32,668 bases of DNA. Source: Achromobacter anxifer. Lineage in GTDB: Bacteria > Pseudomonadota > Gammaproteobacteria > Burkholderiales > Burkholderiaceae_B. A program made the translations under genes and the position numbers. The stretch covers positions 1 to 32,668 of the forward strand of contig NZ_CAHLAR010000025.1 of assembly GCF_903652925.1 (NCBI RefSeq). Direction: 5' to 3'. Shown piece by piece: positions 23,569 to 30,756 of the stretch (positions within the stretch are counted from its first letter, which is position 1; each line of letters starts with the position of its first letter). The notes under the pieces were generated by a model, which had not been told where the DNA came from, made no database searches, and saw nothing but the letters and a program-made list of their open reading frames with translations.

Positions 23569-24731
23569 GCCGTCTCCTTCCTGGCGGCGCGCAGCGCGCC
23601 CAGCACTTCGTCGTTGTGTTCGCCCAGTGCGGGCGGCCGGCGCCGCAGGGCCGTGGTCTGGCCGTCGAACCGCACCGGCAGCCCGAAGGTGCGCGTGCGC
23701 ACGCCGTTGGGCAGCTCCACGGGCTGCACCCAGCCCATGTGCTCCACCTGCGGATCGGCCAGCACTTCGGAATAGGTGTTGATCGGCGCGCAAGGCACGC
23801 CGGCGGCGCGGAAACGCGCCAGCCAGGTCTGCGCGTCCTCGGCTTCGAAAATCGCTTCCAGGATGTCGCGCAGCGCCGCCTGGTTGCGGGCGCGCGCGCT
23901 GGTGTCGGTAAAGCGCGGATCGGCCAGCAGGTCCTCGCGGCCAACGGTGGCGCAGACGCCCTTCCACAAGGCCTGGTTGCCCGCCGCCATGCCAAAGTAG
24001 CCGCCCTTGCAGCGGAAGGCCTGGTAAGGCGCATTGCGCGGATGCGCCGAGCCCAGCTTGACCGGATCCTTGCCGCTGCCGAAGTACTCGGAGGTCTGCA
24101 AGGCGGCGATGCCCAGCGTGGCGCCCAGCATGGGCACGTCGATATGCGTGCCCTGCCCGCTGGCCTGCGCCGCGCGCAGGGCCGAGGCGATGGCGAAGGC
24201 GCCGTACAGGCCCGCCGAAAAGTCCGCCAGCGGCACGCCGCATTTCACGGGTTCGCCGCCGGCCTCGCCGGTCACGCTCATGATGCCGCTCATGGCCTGG
24301 ATGGTCAGGTCGAATCCGCCTTCCTGCGAACGCGGTCCCGACTGGCCGTAGGCCGAGATCGAGCAATAGACGAGCTTGGGGTTGGCCTCGCGCAGTTGCG
24401 CGTAGCCCAGCCCCAGGCGATCCATCACGCCCGGGCGGTTGTTCTCGATCAGCACGTCGACGGTCAACGCCAGCTCGCGCGCCAGGGTCAGGTCGCCGGG
24501 ATCCTTCAGGTTCAGCGTCACCGAGCGCTTGTTGCGGTTGAGGGACGCGAAGTTCTCGCTGTAGCCGTCCGAGATCGGCGGCCAGCTGCGCAGCGTGTCG
24601 CCGCCTTCGGGGTTTTCGACCTTGATCACGTCGGCGCCCATATCCGCCAACAACATGCCGCAAAACGGCCCCGCCGCGACATTGCAAATCTCCAGCACCG
24701 TGATGCCGGCCAGCGCCGAACTGGGTGTCAT
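23565..24731 (-). CDS. CaiB/BaiF family III CoA-transferase
   Basis: A 388-residue family III CoA-transferase. N-terminal features are NVAAGPFCGMLLADMGADVI and the nucleotide-binding FASLNRNKRSVTLNLK. The catalytic aspartate is Asp170 in PVKCGVPLADFSAGLYG, the position of Asp169 in formyl-CoA transferase. C-terminal segments include LPNGVRTRTFGLPVRF and the final GEHNDEVLGAL. It moves CoA between carboxylic acids. The ATG at 24731 is chosen because GAGAGG lies six bases upstream; a codon nine residues earlier falls in the operator region. It is the first gene of a five-gene operon that also holds a ligase, so the substrate can be activated in two ways. Confidence 0.93.
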   Translation of the reverse strand: MTPSSALAGITVLEICNVAAGPFCGMLLADMGADVIKVENPEGGDTLRSWPPISDGYSENFASLNRNKRSVTLNLKDPGDLTLARELALTVDVLIENNRPGVMDRLGLGYAQLREANPKLVYCSISAYGQSGPRSQEGGFDLTIQAMSGIMSVTGEAGGEPVKCGVPLADFSAGLYGAFAIASALRAAQASGQGTHIDVPMLGATLGIAALQTSEYFGSGKDPVKLGSAHPRNAPYQAFRCKGGYFGMAAGNQALWKGVCATVGREDLLADPRFTDTSARARNQAALRDILEAIFEAEDAQTWLARFRAAGVPCAPINTYSEVLADPQVEHMGWVQPVELPNGVRTRTFGLPVRFDGQTTALRRRPPALGEHNDEVLGALRAARKETA

Positions 24732-24760
24732 GTCTGACCTCTCGTTATGAAAATTCAATA

Positions 24761-24767
24761 TTTAGGA
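24761..24767 (-). promoter_or_regulatory. Half-site of the TCCTA-N5-TAGGA operator upstream of caiB-type gene
   Basis: AATATTTAGGAC at 24757-24768 repeats the right half and AT-rich spacer of the palindrome found before the IclR gene (AATATTTAGGAC at 28333-28344), followed in both by an A-rich stretch. The left arm is not conserved here, so only a half-site is claimed. It lies 30 bases before the CaiB-family start. Confidence 0.45.
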
Positions 24768-24940
24768 CTAAAAAAACATTATAAGTGCGCACCCCGAAGG
24801 CTGGCATCATCCATGCCCTGGCCACGGTGATTAAGGCCGACTCCGTTGCAAATCCTAGTGCAATCCCTAGGTGACGCGCTTAATTGTTGACCAGCATAGC
24901 ACCCTGTGGAATTCTAGGTAAACCATTTATTGATACATGA

Positions 24941-24957
24941 ATCCTATATTTTAGGAT
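24941..24957 (+). promoter_or_regulatory. Palindromic operator (TCCTA-N5-TAGGA) upstream of Bug receptor 3
   Basis: ATCCTATATTTTAGGAT is a perfect inverted repeat with six-base arms and a five-base spacer. The same TCCTA-N5-TAGGA pattern recurs directly before the IclR gene at 28329-28343. A possible promoter (TTGATA at 24930-24935, then TAGGAT at 24952-24957, spacing 16) would have its -10 element inside the operator, as expected for repression. The whole 24732-25019 gap is AT-rich and holds no gene. Confidence 0.7.
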
Positions 24958-25019
24958 TTATAAAAAAGGACCGCAGCCGTCAGCGCATGCCGTCCCCACC
25001 TACACCAAGGAGACCTCCC

Positions 25020-25988
25020 ATGAAGAAGATGTGGCGCATTGCCCTGACAGGCATGGTTCTGGCATTGGCGGGCGGCGCGGCCGCGGCCGACAACTGGCCG
25101 ACCAAGCCCGTGCGCATGGTGGTCCCCTTCCCGCCCGGCGGCGCCACGGATGCCGCCGCGCGCATCTACGCGCAGCACCTGGGCGACTATCTGGGGCAAA
25201 GCGTGGTGGTGGAAAACAAGGCGGGCGCCGGCGGCGAGATCGGCGCGGAATACGTCGCCAAGTCCGCCGCCGACGGCTACACGCTGCTGATGGGCGCAGT
25301 GGGCAGCCACGCCATCCATGCGGCCATGCCCGATAAGCCGGGCTATGACTTCGGCACCGCCTTCGTCGGCGTGTCCATGGCCACCAGCATGCCCATGGCC
25401 GTCGCAGTGAACAGCAGCAAGATCCCCGCCAAGAACGTGCAGGAGCTGATCGCCCTGGCCAAGAGCAAGCCCGGCACCATCACCTTCGGCTCGGCCGGCC
25501 CCGGCACTTCCCAGCACATGGCGGGCGAACTGTTCCAGGTCGTGACGGGCACCCGGCTCATGCACGTGCCGTACCGCGGCAGCGGCCCGGCCATCACCGA
25601 CCTGCTGGGCGGCCAGATCGACATGGTCATCGAAACGCTGCCGGCGCTGCTGCCGCAAGTCGCCAGCGGCAAGATCCGCCTGCTTGGCGTCACCACCGCC
25701 ACGCGCGCCACGGCGCTGCCCGACCTGCCCACCTTGGCCGAACAGGGCGTGAAGGACTATTCCGTCGCCACCACCTACGCGCTGCTGGCGCCCACCGGCA
25801 CGCCGCCTGCCGTGGTGGACAAGCTGTCGGCCGGCATGCAGAAGGCCGCCGCCATGGCCTCCGTGCAGCAGGCCGCGCAAAAGCTGGGCGCCGACGCGGT
25901 GGCCACCACGCCGGCGGACACCAGCCGCGTGCTCAAACAGGAGGTCGCCCGCTGGGCCGACGTCGTGCGCCTGTCGGCCGCCAAATGA
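25020..25988 (+). CDS. Bug/TctC-family periplasmic substrate-binding protein (receptor 3)
   Basis: A 322-residue protein with a signal peptide (residues 1 to about 23, ending GGAAAA-DNW). Ligand loops VPFPPGGATDAAARIYAQ and VVENKAGAGGEIGAEYVA are standard for the family, as are the ADGYTLLMGAVGSHA and LMHVPYRGSGPAITDLLGG segments. The ATG at 25020 is used because AAGGAGA precedes it; the frame extends upstream without need. It is divergent from the CaiB operon and its stop overlaps the next start as ATGA. It therefore probably captures the carboxylate degraded by the CoA genes on the other strand. No TctA/TctB genes are present. Confidence 0.93.
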   Translation: MKKMWRIALTGMVLALAGGAAAADNWPTKPVRMVVPFPPGGATDAAARIYAQHLGDYLGQSVVVENKAGAGGEIGAEYVAKSAADGYTLLMGAVGSHAIHAAMPDKPGYDFGTAFVGVSMATSMPMAVAVNSSKIPAKNVQELIALAKSKPGTITFGSAGPGTSQHMAGELFQVVTGTRLMHVPYRGSGPAITDLLGGQIDMVIETLPALLPQVASGKIRLLGVTTATRATALPDLPTLAEQGVKDYSVATTYALLAPTGTPPAVVDKLSAGMQKAAAMASVQQAAQKLGADAVATTPADTSRVLKQEVARWADVVRLSAAK

Positions 25989-27646
25989 GCGCGCCCCGCT
26001 TGATGGTTCCCCACGACGCGTCCGCGCCGCTCGCAGCGGACCTGGCCATCGTCGGCGGCGGCTCGGTGGCGGTCAGTTTCCTCTATCAGTTCCTGCTCGC
26101 GCTGGACGCCACGGGCGGACGGCCGCTGTCCATCGCGCTGTACGAGCCAGAGGCCGAACCCGGCCCCGGCGGCGCCTACCAGGCCGACCTGCCCAGCAAC
26201 CTGCTCAACATCCCCGCCGGCAATATGTCGGCGCGGGCGGACCAAAGGCTGGACTTCGTGGAGTGGCTGTGCGAGCAGGATCCGGCCTGGCTGCGCGCCC
26301 AGGGCGCCGACACGATAGCGCCAGGAGATTTCCTGCCGCGCCCCCTGTTCGGCGCCTACATGCGCGCGGTGTATGCGCGGGCGCGCGAGCTCGCGTCCGC
26401 CCGCGGCATCGCGCTCACGCATGTGCAAAGCCGCGTCCGCCGCGTGGCGCCACAGCCCGGCGGCGGCGTGAGCGTCGAAGCGGAGCAAGGCGCGGCCTGC
26501 CATGCGCGCATTGCGGTGCTGTGCAATGGCAACCTGCCCTCGCAGGCCTTTGCGCAATTGCAGGACGCGCCCGGCTATTTCAACAGTCCCTACCCGGTCC
26601 ATGAGCTGGCCGGCGGCATCGACGCCGACGCGCCAGTCTGCGTGGTCGGCACCAGCCTGAGCGCGGTGGACGCCATTGCCGCCCTGCAACAGGCCGGCCA
26701 TCGCGGTCCCATTCTGTGCGCATCGCGCAACGGCCGCCTGCCCGCGGTGCGCAGTCCCCACAACCGGGCGCCCGACACGTTGCGGCAACTGAGCCCTGAC
26801 GGCGTCACGCAGCTGGCCGCAAGACATGGCGGCAAGCTGTCGCTGGAGGCCATCGCCGCGGCGCTCAAGGAAGAAGTGCAGGCGCTGGGCGGCAGCCTCG
26901 ACGCGGAAGATGTGTTCGGCATGGCGGGTGATGCGCGTGTTGCGCTGGACGCGGAGATACGGCGGTCCGAGCAGGCGGCGCGCCCGTGGCAGGCGGTGGC
27001 GGCGGCGACCAACGCCGCGGTGGACCGGATCTGGCATCTGCTGCCGGACGCGGAGCGCGGCCGTTTCCAGTCGCAATGGCGTTCGCTGTGGATGGCGCGG
27101 CGCGCCACCTTTCCGATGCGCAACGCGCTGAAGCTGCAAGCGCTGTTCAAGCGCGGCCAATTGCAGGTGCAAGGCGGCTATCTCGACAGCCGCCACGACG
27201 CCGCCAGCAGCCTGTTCCAAACACGCCTGCGCGACGCGGCGGGACAGGTCGTCACGCACGCCAGCCGCTACCTGATCAATGCCACCAGCTTTTCGGTGGA
27301 CGCGCTGCGCACGCAGGACCCGCTGGTGTCGGCGCTGCTGAGCGAGGGGCATGCGCAGGCCGATCCGCACGGCGGCCTGGCGCTGGACTACGGCACGGGC
27401 TGCCTGAAGAACGCGCGCGGCGAGATCGAGCCGGACATTTCGGTGCTGGGCAGCCTGGCGGGTGGCACGTATTTCTGGACCACGTCGATGGACGTGAACG
27501 CGCGCCTGGCGCTGGATCAGGCGCGGCGCATCGCCGCGGCCCTGACGCGTTCCGCTACTGGTCCAGATAGCCCCGGCGATAGCCCATCCCTTGCGAAATG
27601 GACTGGGCGCAGGCCGACACGTCCGGCGCCAGCTGCTTCATCCTAG
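25985..27646 (+). CDS. FAD/NAD(P)-binding protein (NAD_binding_9 / COG4529-like)
   Basis: A 553-residue flavoprotein-like protein. The first dinucleotide site is AIVGGGSVAVSF (about residues 21-32). It is followed by EPGPGGAYQ and the family signature SNLLNIPAGNMSARADQRLDFVEWL-type stretch (first part SNLLNIPAGNMSARAD). A second Rossmann motif, VCVVGTSLSAVDAIAAL, lies near residue 218. This resembles the poorly characterised group that also contains N-hydroxylase-like enzymes; no reaction is known for most members. It is translationally coupled to Bug receptor 3, so it may oxidise the imported compound before CoA activation. The last 92 bases run over the 3' end of the convergent IclR gene, and the final 25 or so residues look unconserved (Pro/Arg/Ser-rich). 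Confidence 0.85.
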   Translation: MSAPRLMVPHDASAPLAADLAIVGGGSVAVSFLYQFLLALDATGGRPLSIALYEPEAEPGPGGAYQADLPSNLLNIPAGNMSARADQRLDFVEWLCEQDPAWLRAQGADTIAPGDFLPRPLFGAYMRAVYARARELASARGIALTHVQSRVRRVAPQPGGGVSVEAEQGAACHARIAVLCNGNLPSQAFAQLQDAPGYFNSPYPVHELAGGIDADAPVCVVGTSLSAVDAIAALQQAGHRGPILCASRNGRLPAVRSPHNRAPDTLRQLSPDGVTQLAARHGGKLSLEAIAAALKEEVQALGGSLDAEDVFGMAGDARVALDAEIRRSEQAARPWQAVAAATNAAVDRIWHLLPDAERGRFQSQWRSLWMARRATFPMRNALKLQALFKRGQLQVQGGYLDSRHDAASSLFQTRLRDAAGQVVTHASRYLINATSFSVDALRTQDPLVSALLSEGHAQADPHGGLALDYGTGCLKNARGEIEPDISVLGSLAGGTYFWTTSMDVNARLALDQARRIAAALTRSATGPDSPGDSPSLAKWTGRRPTRPAPAASS

Positions 27647-28319
27647 CCGCGCTCAGCCGGTCCAGCGGACCGGAAATGCCCACCGCGGCCACGGGCTGGT
27701 CCAGGCTGTTGAACAAGGTCACGGCCAGCCCGCCCACGCCCTCGCGCCACTCGCCGCGATTGACCGCATAGCCGGCGCGCGCGATCTTGCGCAATTCATC
27801 CTTCAGCAGCGGCATGGACACGATGGTCGAGGGCGTGTGGCGCACCAGCTTGTCGGCGTAGCGCTCGACATAGCCTTCGGCCTGATAGGCCAGCAAGGCC
27901 TTGCCGGTCGCGACCGCATAGGCCGGCGCGCGGCCGCCCACCATCGAATAGGCGCGTATGGGCTGCGGGCTGTCGATCTTGTCGACATAGACCACGTCGA
28001 AGCCGTCCAGCACCGACAGGTGCACGGTTTCGCCGGTCTGGTCAGCCAGGGTGCGCATGAAAGGCGCCGCCAGCTTGCGCACGTCCAGCTGCGCCAGTTG
28101 CCGCGCCGCCAATTCGAACAGGCGCACGGCGCCGCGGTAGCCGCCGCCGTCGTCATCCTTGATCACATAGCCCGCGTGTATCAGCGTCTGCAAGGTGCGG
28201 TGCGTATTGCTGCGGGTCAGCCCGACGCGGGCGGCCAGCGCATCGATGGTACGCGGCGGATTGTCCACGTCGGTCACCGCCTCCAGCACCATCAGACCTT
28301 TGAGCAGCGTCTTGTCCAT
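27555..28319 (-). CDS. IclR-family transcriptional regulator
   Basis: A 254-residue IclR protein. The N-terminal winged helix includes ALAARVGLTRSNTHRTLQTL (about residues 27-46) and YVIKDDDGGGYRGAVRLFEL. The C-terminal effector domain has GETVHLSVLDGFDVVYVDKI, the AYAVATGKALLAY motif and GYAVNRGEWREGVGGLAVTLF. It probably controls its own gene and the divergent CaiB operon and Bug receptor 3, because matching palindromes occur before it and in that divergent region. IclR proteins generally sense small acids such as aromatic or keto acids. It faces the FAD-binding gene and shares 92 bases with it. Confidence 0.93.
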   Translation of the reverse strand: MDKTLLKGLMVLEAVTDVDNPPRTIDALAARVGLTRSNTHRTLQTLIHAGYVIKDDDGGGYRGAVRLFELAARQLAQLDVRKLAAPFMRTLADQTGETVHLSVLDGFDVVYVDKIDSPQPIRAYSMVGGRAPAYAVATGKALLAYQAEGYVERYADKLVRHTPSTIVSMPLLKDELRKIARAGYAVNRGEWREGVGGLAVTLFNSLDQPVAAVGISGPLDRLSAARMKQLAPDVSACAQSISQGMGYRRGYLDQ

Positions 28320-28328
28320 TATCTATTT

Positions 28329-28343
28329 TCCTAATATTTAGGA
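28329..28343 (-). promoter_or_regulatory. Palindromic operator before the IclR gene
   Basis: TCCTAATATTTAGGA is a perfect inverted repeat (TCCTAA and TTAGGA around TAT), ten bases before the IclR start codon. It shares the TCCTA-N5-TAGGA design with 24941-24957 and the exact string AATATTTAGGAC with the half-site at 24757-24768. Its position across the start region indicates autorepression. Confidence 0.7.
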
Positions 28344-28380
28344 CAGAAAAATAGCACGAGACGCCGCCCGCGAACAGGTC

Positions 28381-29007
28381 TCAGCCCTTGCCTTGCGCAA
28401 TGGCGGCGCGCACGGCTTCGGAACGGTCCCACAGGTTAGGCAGGCTGGTCGACGAATAGCCGGAAACAAAGGGCTTGGCCTGCCCCGTCGCGGGGTCATA
28501 GACGTGGCGCGACACGGCGCCGATGTTGCCGCCGTAGAGATGCACGCTGATGGAAGCGCGGTCCGGGTAGGCGTTGGACACGCGGTGGATATCGCCTTCT
28601 GCGGGCGACAGGCGCTCCACGTCGCCCGGCTGCAAGGTGGTGGCGGCGCCCGCCGGCTCGACGCGGCCATCTGGAGTCCGGACATAGCGCTGATTCACTT
28701 CGGCGCCGCGCAGCATGCCCACATAGCCCCAGACCTCGTGGTCGTGCACCGGCGTGAACTGGCCCGGCCCCCACACGAAGCTCACCAGCGAGAACCGCTC
28801 CAGCGGATCGCAATGCAGCAGGTACTGCTGGTAGTACTGCGGATGGGGCGCGGTACAGGCCTCGGGCAGCCAGTCGTCATGGCGCACCAGGTCGGCGAAT
28901 GCGGCCTGCAGTTCCGGCGTCTGCGCCAGGCCGGACGGCGTGGCCATGCGGGTCGCGGTGGCGATGAAATGGCGCAGCCTGTCCAGGCCGGCATGAGATT
29001 CAGGCAT
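28381..29007 (-). CDS. Thiol dioxygenase (3-mercaptopropionate/cysteine dioxygenase family)
   Basis: A 208-residue cupin of the bacterial thiol dioxygenase family. Iron ligands are His88 and His90 in PVHDHEVWG and His141 in GDIHRVSNA. The outer-sphere Ser154-His156-Tyr158 set lies in SISVHLYG. The surrounding text (DDWLPEAC, YQQYLLHCD, SFVWGPGQ, GYSSTSLPNLWD) matches, as I remember it, the Pseudomonas 3-mercaptopropionate dioxygenase type more than mammalian cysteine dioxygenase. It adds O2 to a thiol to give a sulfinate. The ATG at 29007 is chosen for the GGAGAG site just upstream and because the longer frame adds an unrelated Cys/Arg-rich leader. It is divergent from the sirtuin gene. Confidence 0.9.
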   Translation of the reverse strand: MPESHAGLDRLRHFIATATRMATPSGLAQTPELQAAFADLVRHDDWLPEACTAPHPQYYQQYLLHCDPLERFSLVSFVWGPGQFTPVHDHEVWGYVGMLRGAEVNQRYVRTPDGRVEPAGAATTLQPGDVERLSPAEGDIHRVSNAYPDRASISVHLYGGNIGAVSRHVYDPATGQAKPFVSGYSSTSLPNLWDRSEAVRAAIAQGKG

Positions 29008-29173
29008 TGCTACTCTCCATGACTTTAAAAATCCCAGATTGAAAAAGCAGTATCCACGATTCAGGAAAAATACGCCTTCTTGCCCCTCACAGCGCCTGGG
29101 TAATCGCTCCGGGCTTTTCTTGACAGGCCCATGCGCGCGCGTGCAGCGTATAGGCCTGGCTTGAAGATCGAAA

Positions 29174-29974
29174 ATGAAAAACACGCATCACGATATTCCT
29201 CCCCCGCTGGCGCAGGCGCTGCGCCACGCGCGCCGCGCGGTCGTCTTCACCGGCGCAGGCGTATCCGCGGAAAGCGGCATCGCCACCTTCCGCGACGCAT
29301 TGACCGGCCTGTGGTCGCGCTTCGACGCGCAGGCGCTGGCGACGCCCGAGGCGTTCCAGGCTCATCCCGACATCGTGTGGGGCTGGTATGAATGGCGGCG
29401 CGCGCAGGTCTTGCGCGCCGCGCCCAACGCCGCGCACCGCGCCATCGCGGAACTGGCGCGGCATGTGCCCGAGCTTCTCGTCGTCACGCAGAACGTGGAT
29501 GACCTGCACGAACGCGCGGGCAGCCCCCGCGTCGAGCATCTGCATGGCAGCCTGCACGCGCCGCGCTGCTCGGCCTGCGGCGCCGCGCAAGCCTTTGCCG
29601 ATGCCCTACCCGACGAGCCCGAGGAAGGACGCCGCATCGCTCCGCCCGTATGCACGCATTGCGGCGCGCCGGTAAGACCGGGCGTCGTATGGTTTGGCGA
29701 AAGCCTGCCGCGCGATGCCTGGAATGCCGCCCTGCAGGCCGCCGAAACGTGCGACCTGCTGCTGAGCATCGGCACGTCCGCGCTGGTCTATCCCGCCGCC
29801 GAATTGCCGCAGCGCGCGCTGGCCGCGGGCGCGGTCGTCGCGCAGATCAATCCATCCGCCACGCCGCTGGATGCGCGCGCCCATCACAACCTGCGCGGCG
29901 CGGCCGCGGACCTTATGCCCGCGCTGCTGGCCAGCGCGGGCTTTGGCGTCACCACTTGCACCCCCGGTCCGTAA
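29174..29974 (+). CDS. cobB: NAD-dependent protein deacylase, Sir2 family, class III-like
   Basis: A 266-residue sirtuin. NAD-binding motif GAGVSAESGIATFR occupies residues 27-40, TQNVDDLHERAG 105-116, and the catalytic histidine is His124 in EHLHG. The zinc site is complete: Cys132, Cys135, Cys160 and Cys163. Tyr72 and Arg75 (WYEWR) match the Tyr-x-x-Arg pair that lets SIRT5/CobB enzymes accept succinyl or malonyl lysine, so it may remove acidic acyl groups as well as acetyl. Such groups arise from CoA esters, but no functional link to the CoA genes upstream is shown. The ribosome site is weak. The 3' end overlaps the next convergent gene by 26 bases. Confidence 0.92.
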   Translation: MKNTHHDIPPPLAQALRHARRAVVFTGAGVSAESGIATFRDALTGLWSRFDAQALATPEAFQAHPDIVWGWYEWRRAQVLRAAPNAAHRAIAELARHVPELLVVTQNVDDLHERAGSPRVEHLHGSLHAPRCSACGAAQAFADALPDEPEEGRRIAPPVCTHCGAPVRPGVVWFGESLPRDAWNAALQAAETCDLLLSIGTSALVYPAAELPQRALAAGAVVAQINPSATPLDARAHHNLRGAAADLMPALLASAGFGVTTCTPGP

Positions 29975-30608
29975 CGGTGTCGGCCAGCAGGAACGGCAAG
30001 GCCAGCAAGCCCTTGTCCGCGTGCGCGTTCTTGCACGGCGGCCTGGCGCTCTTGGCGATGCCCCGCGCGATGTCGGATTGCTCGGCCGGCGCCTTGGGTC
30101 CCAGGCGCACGACGGGCTCGCCACGCGCATGCGGCATGCCCGCCGCCGCCGCGTCTTCGGCGCGCCAGCCGAAGTCGCGCGAAGGCGCCGCCGCGCTTGG
30201 CTCCCCCATCCCCTTGTCCGGCTGCCGCGCAGGCGGCAGAGGCGCTTTGCGCGCACCTGAGCGCTCGCGCGGCGCGACGGCAGACGCCGGCCGTCTGTCT
30301 GGCGTTGACGCGGAACTGGATTCGGACGCCGGAGCGTCCTGCACTAAGCTCCCCTGCTGAGTATCGGACGTCCGGAGCATCGACTGCGCCGGCGCTTTGG
30401 GAGGCAACAGATCCACGAAGAACGGCGACTCTGGCTCATGCCAAGCGCGCGCGCTCGCGGGCTCGATCCGCTCACGCCACCACAGGCTAGCCACTCCCGC
30501 ATGCAGCGCGCATGACGCCAGCACCGCCCACCATGCCAGCGCTCTCGCGCGCGGCCGCGCATCCTGGATTCCAGCCGCGCATGCACGCATCTGCCACATT
30601 CGAACCAT
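29949..30608 (-). CDS. Uncharacterised membrane-anchored, proline-rich protein with a Cys-containing C-terminal module
   Basis: A 219-residue protein I cannot name. After a basic N-terminus comes one hydrophobic segment (about residues 23-44, ALAWWAVLASCALHAGVASL), then a short FFVDLLPPK segment. A long low-complexity Pro/Ala/Ser/Arg region follows, then a distinct C-terminal module RPPCKNAHADKGLLALPFLL ending in DRGCKW. The plan (inner-membrane anchor, extended periplasmic linker, small terminal domain) resembles TonB-like proteins, but the terminal module is not a TonB domain. Its two cysteines could form a disulphide. Start codons at 30608, 30599 and 30590 are all possible; 30608 is the longest with the anchor intact. 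Reality as a gene is supported by the ordered C-terminus. Confidence 0.55.
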   Translation of the reverse strand: MVRMWQMRACAAGIQDARPRARALAWWAVLASCALHAGVASLWWRERIEPASARAWHEPESPFFVDLLPPKAPAQSMLRTSDTQQGSLVQDAPASESSSASTPDRRPASAVAPRERSGARKAPLPPARQPDKGMGEPSAAAPSRDFGWRAEDAAAAGMPHARGEPVVRLGPKAPAEQSDIARGIAKSARPPCKNAHADKGLLALPFLLADTVTDRGCKW

Positions 30609-30756
30609 ACGCCCGGAACAGCGGGCAACGCGGCGATGATAGCCCCGCGCATGGTGAAGATTTGTGAAGATGTGGAGGGCTGATGTAGCGCACAATCAGT
30701 GACTGGAGGCAGGCGAGGGAAACCCCCAAATCCCACCACACGTAGCGCGGATTACA

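Noticed and set aside
22846-24687. A 613-codon open frame on the minus strand spanning the crotonase and most of the CaiB gene
   Set aside because: Only its last 240 codons encode a recognisable protein. The upstream part is Arg/Gly-rich sequence in the wrong frame over CaiB coding DNA, so it is not a fusion.
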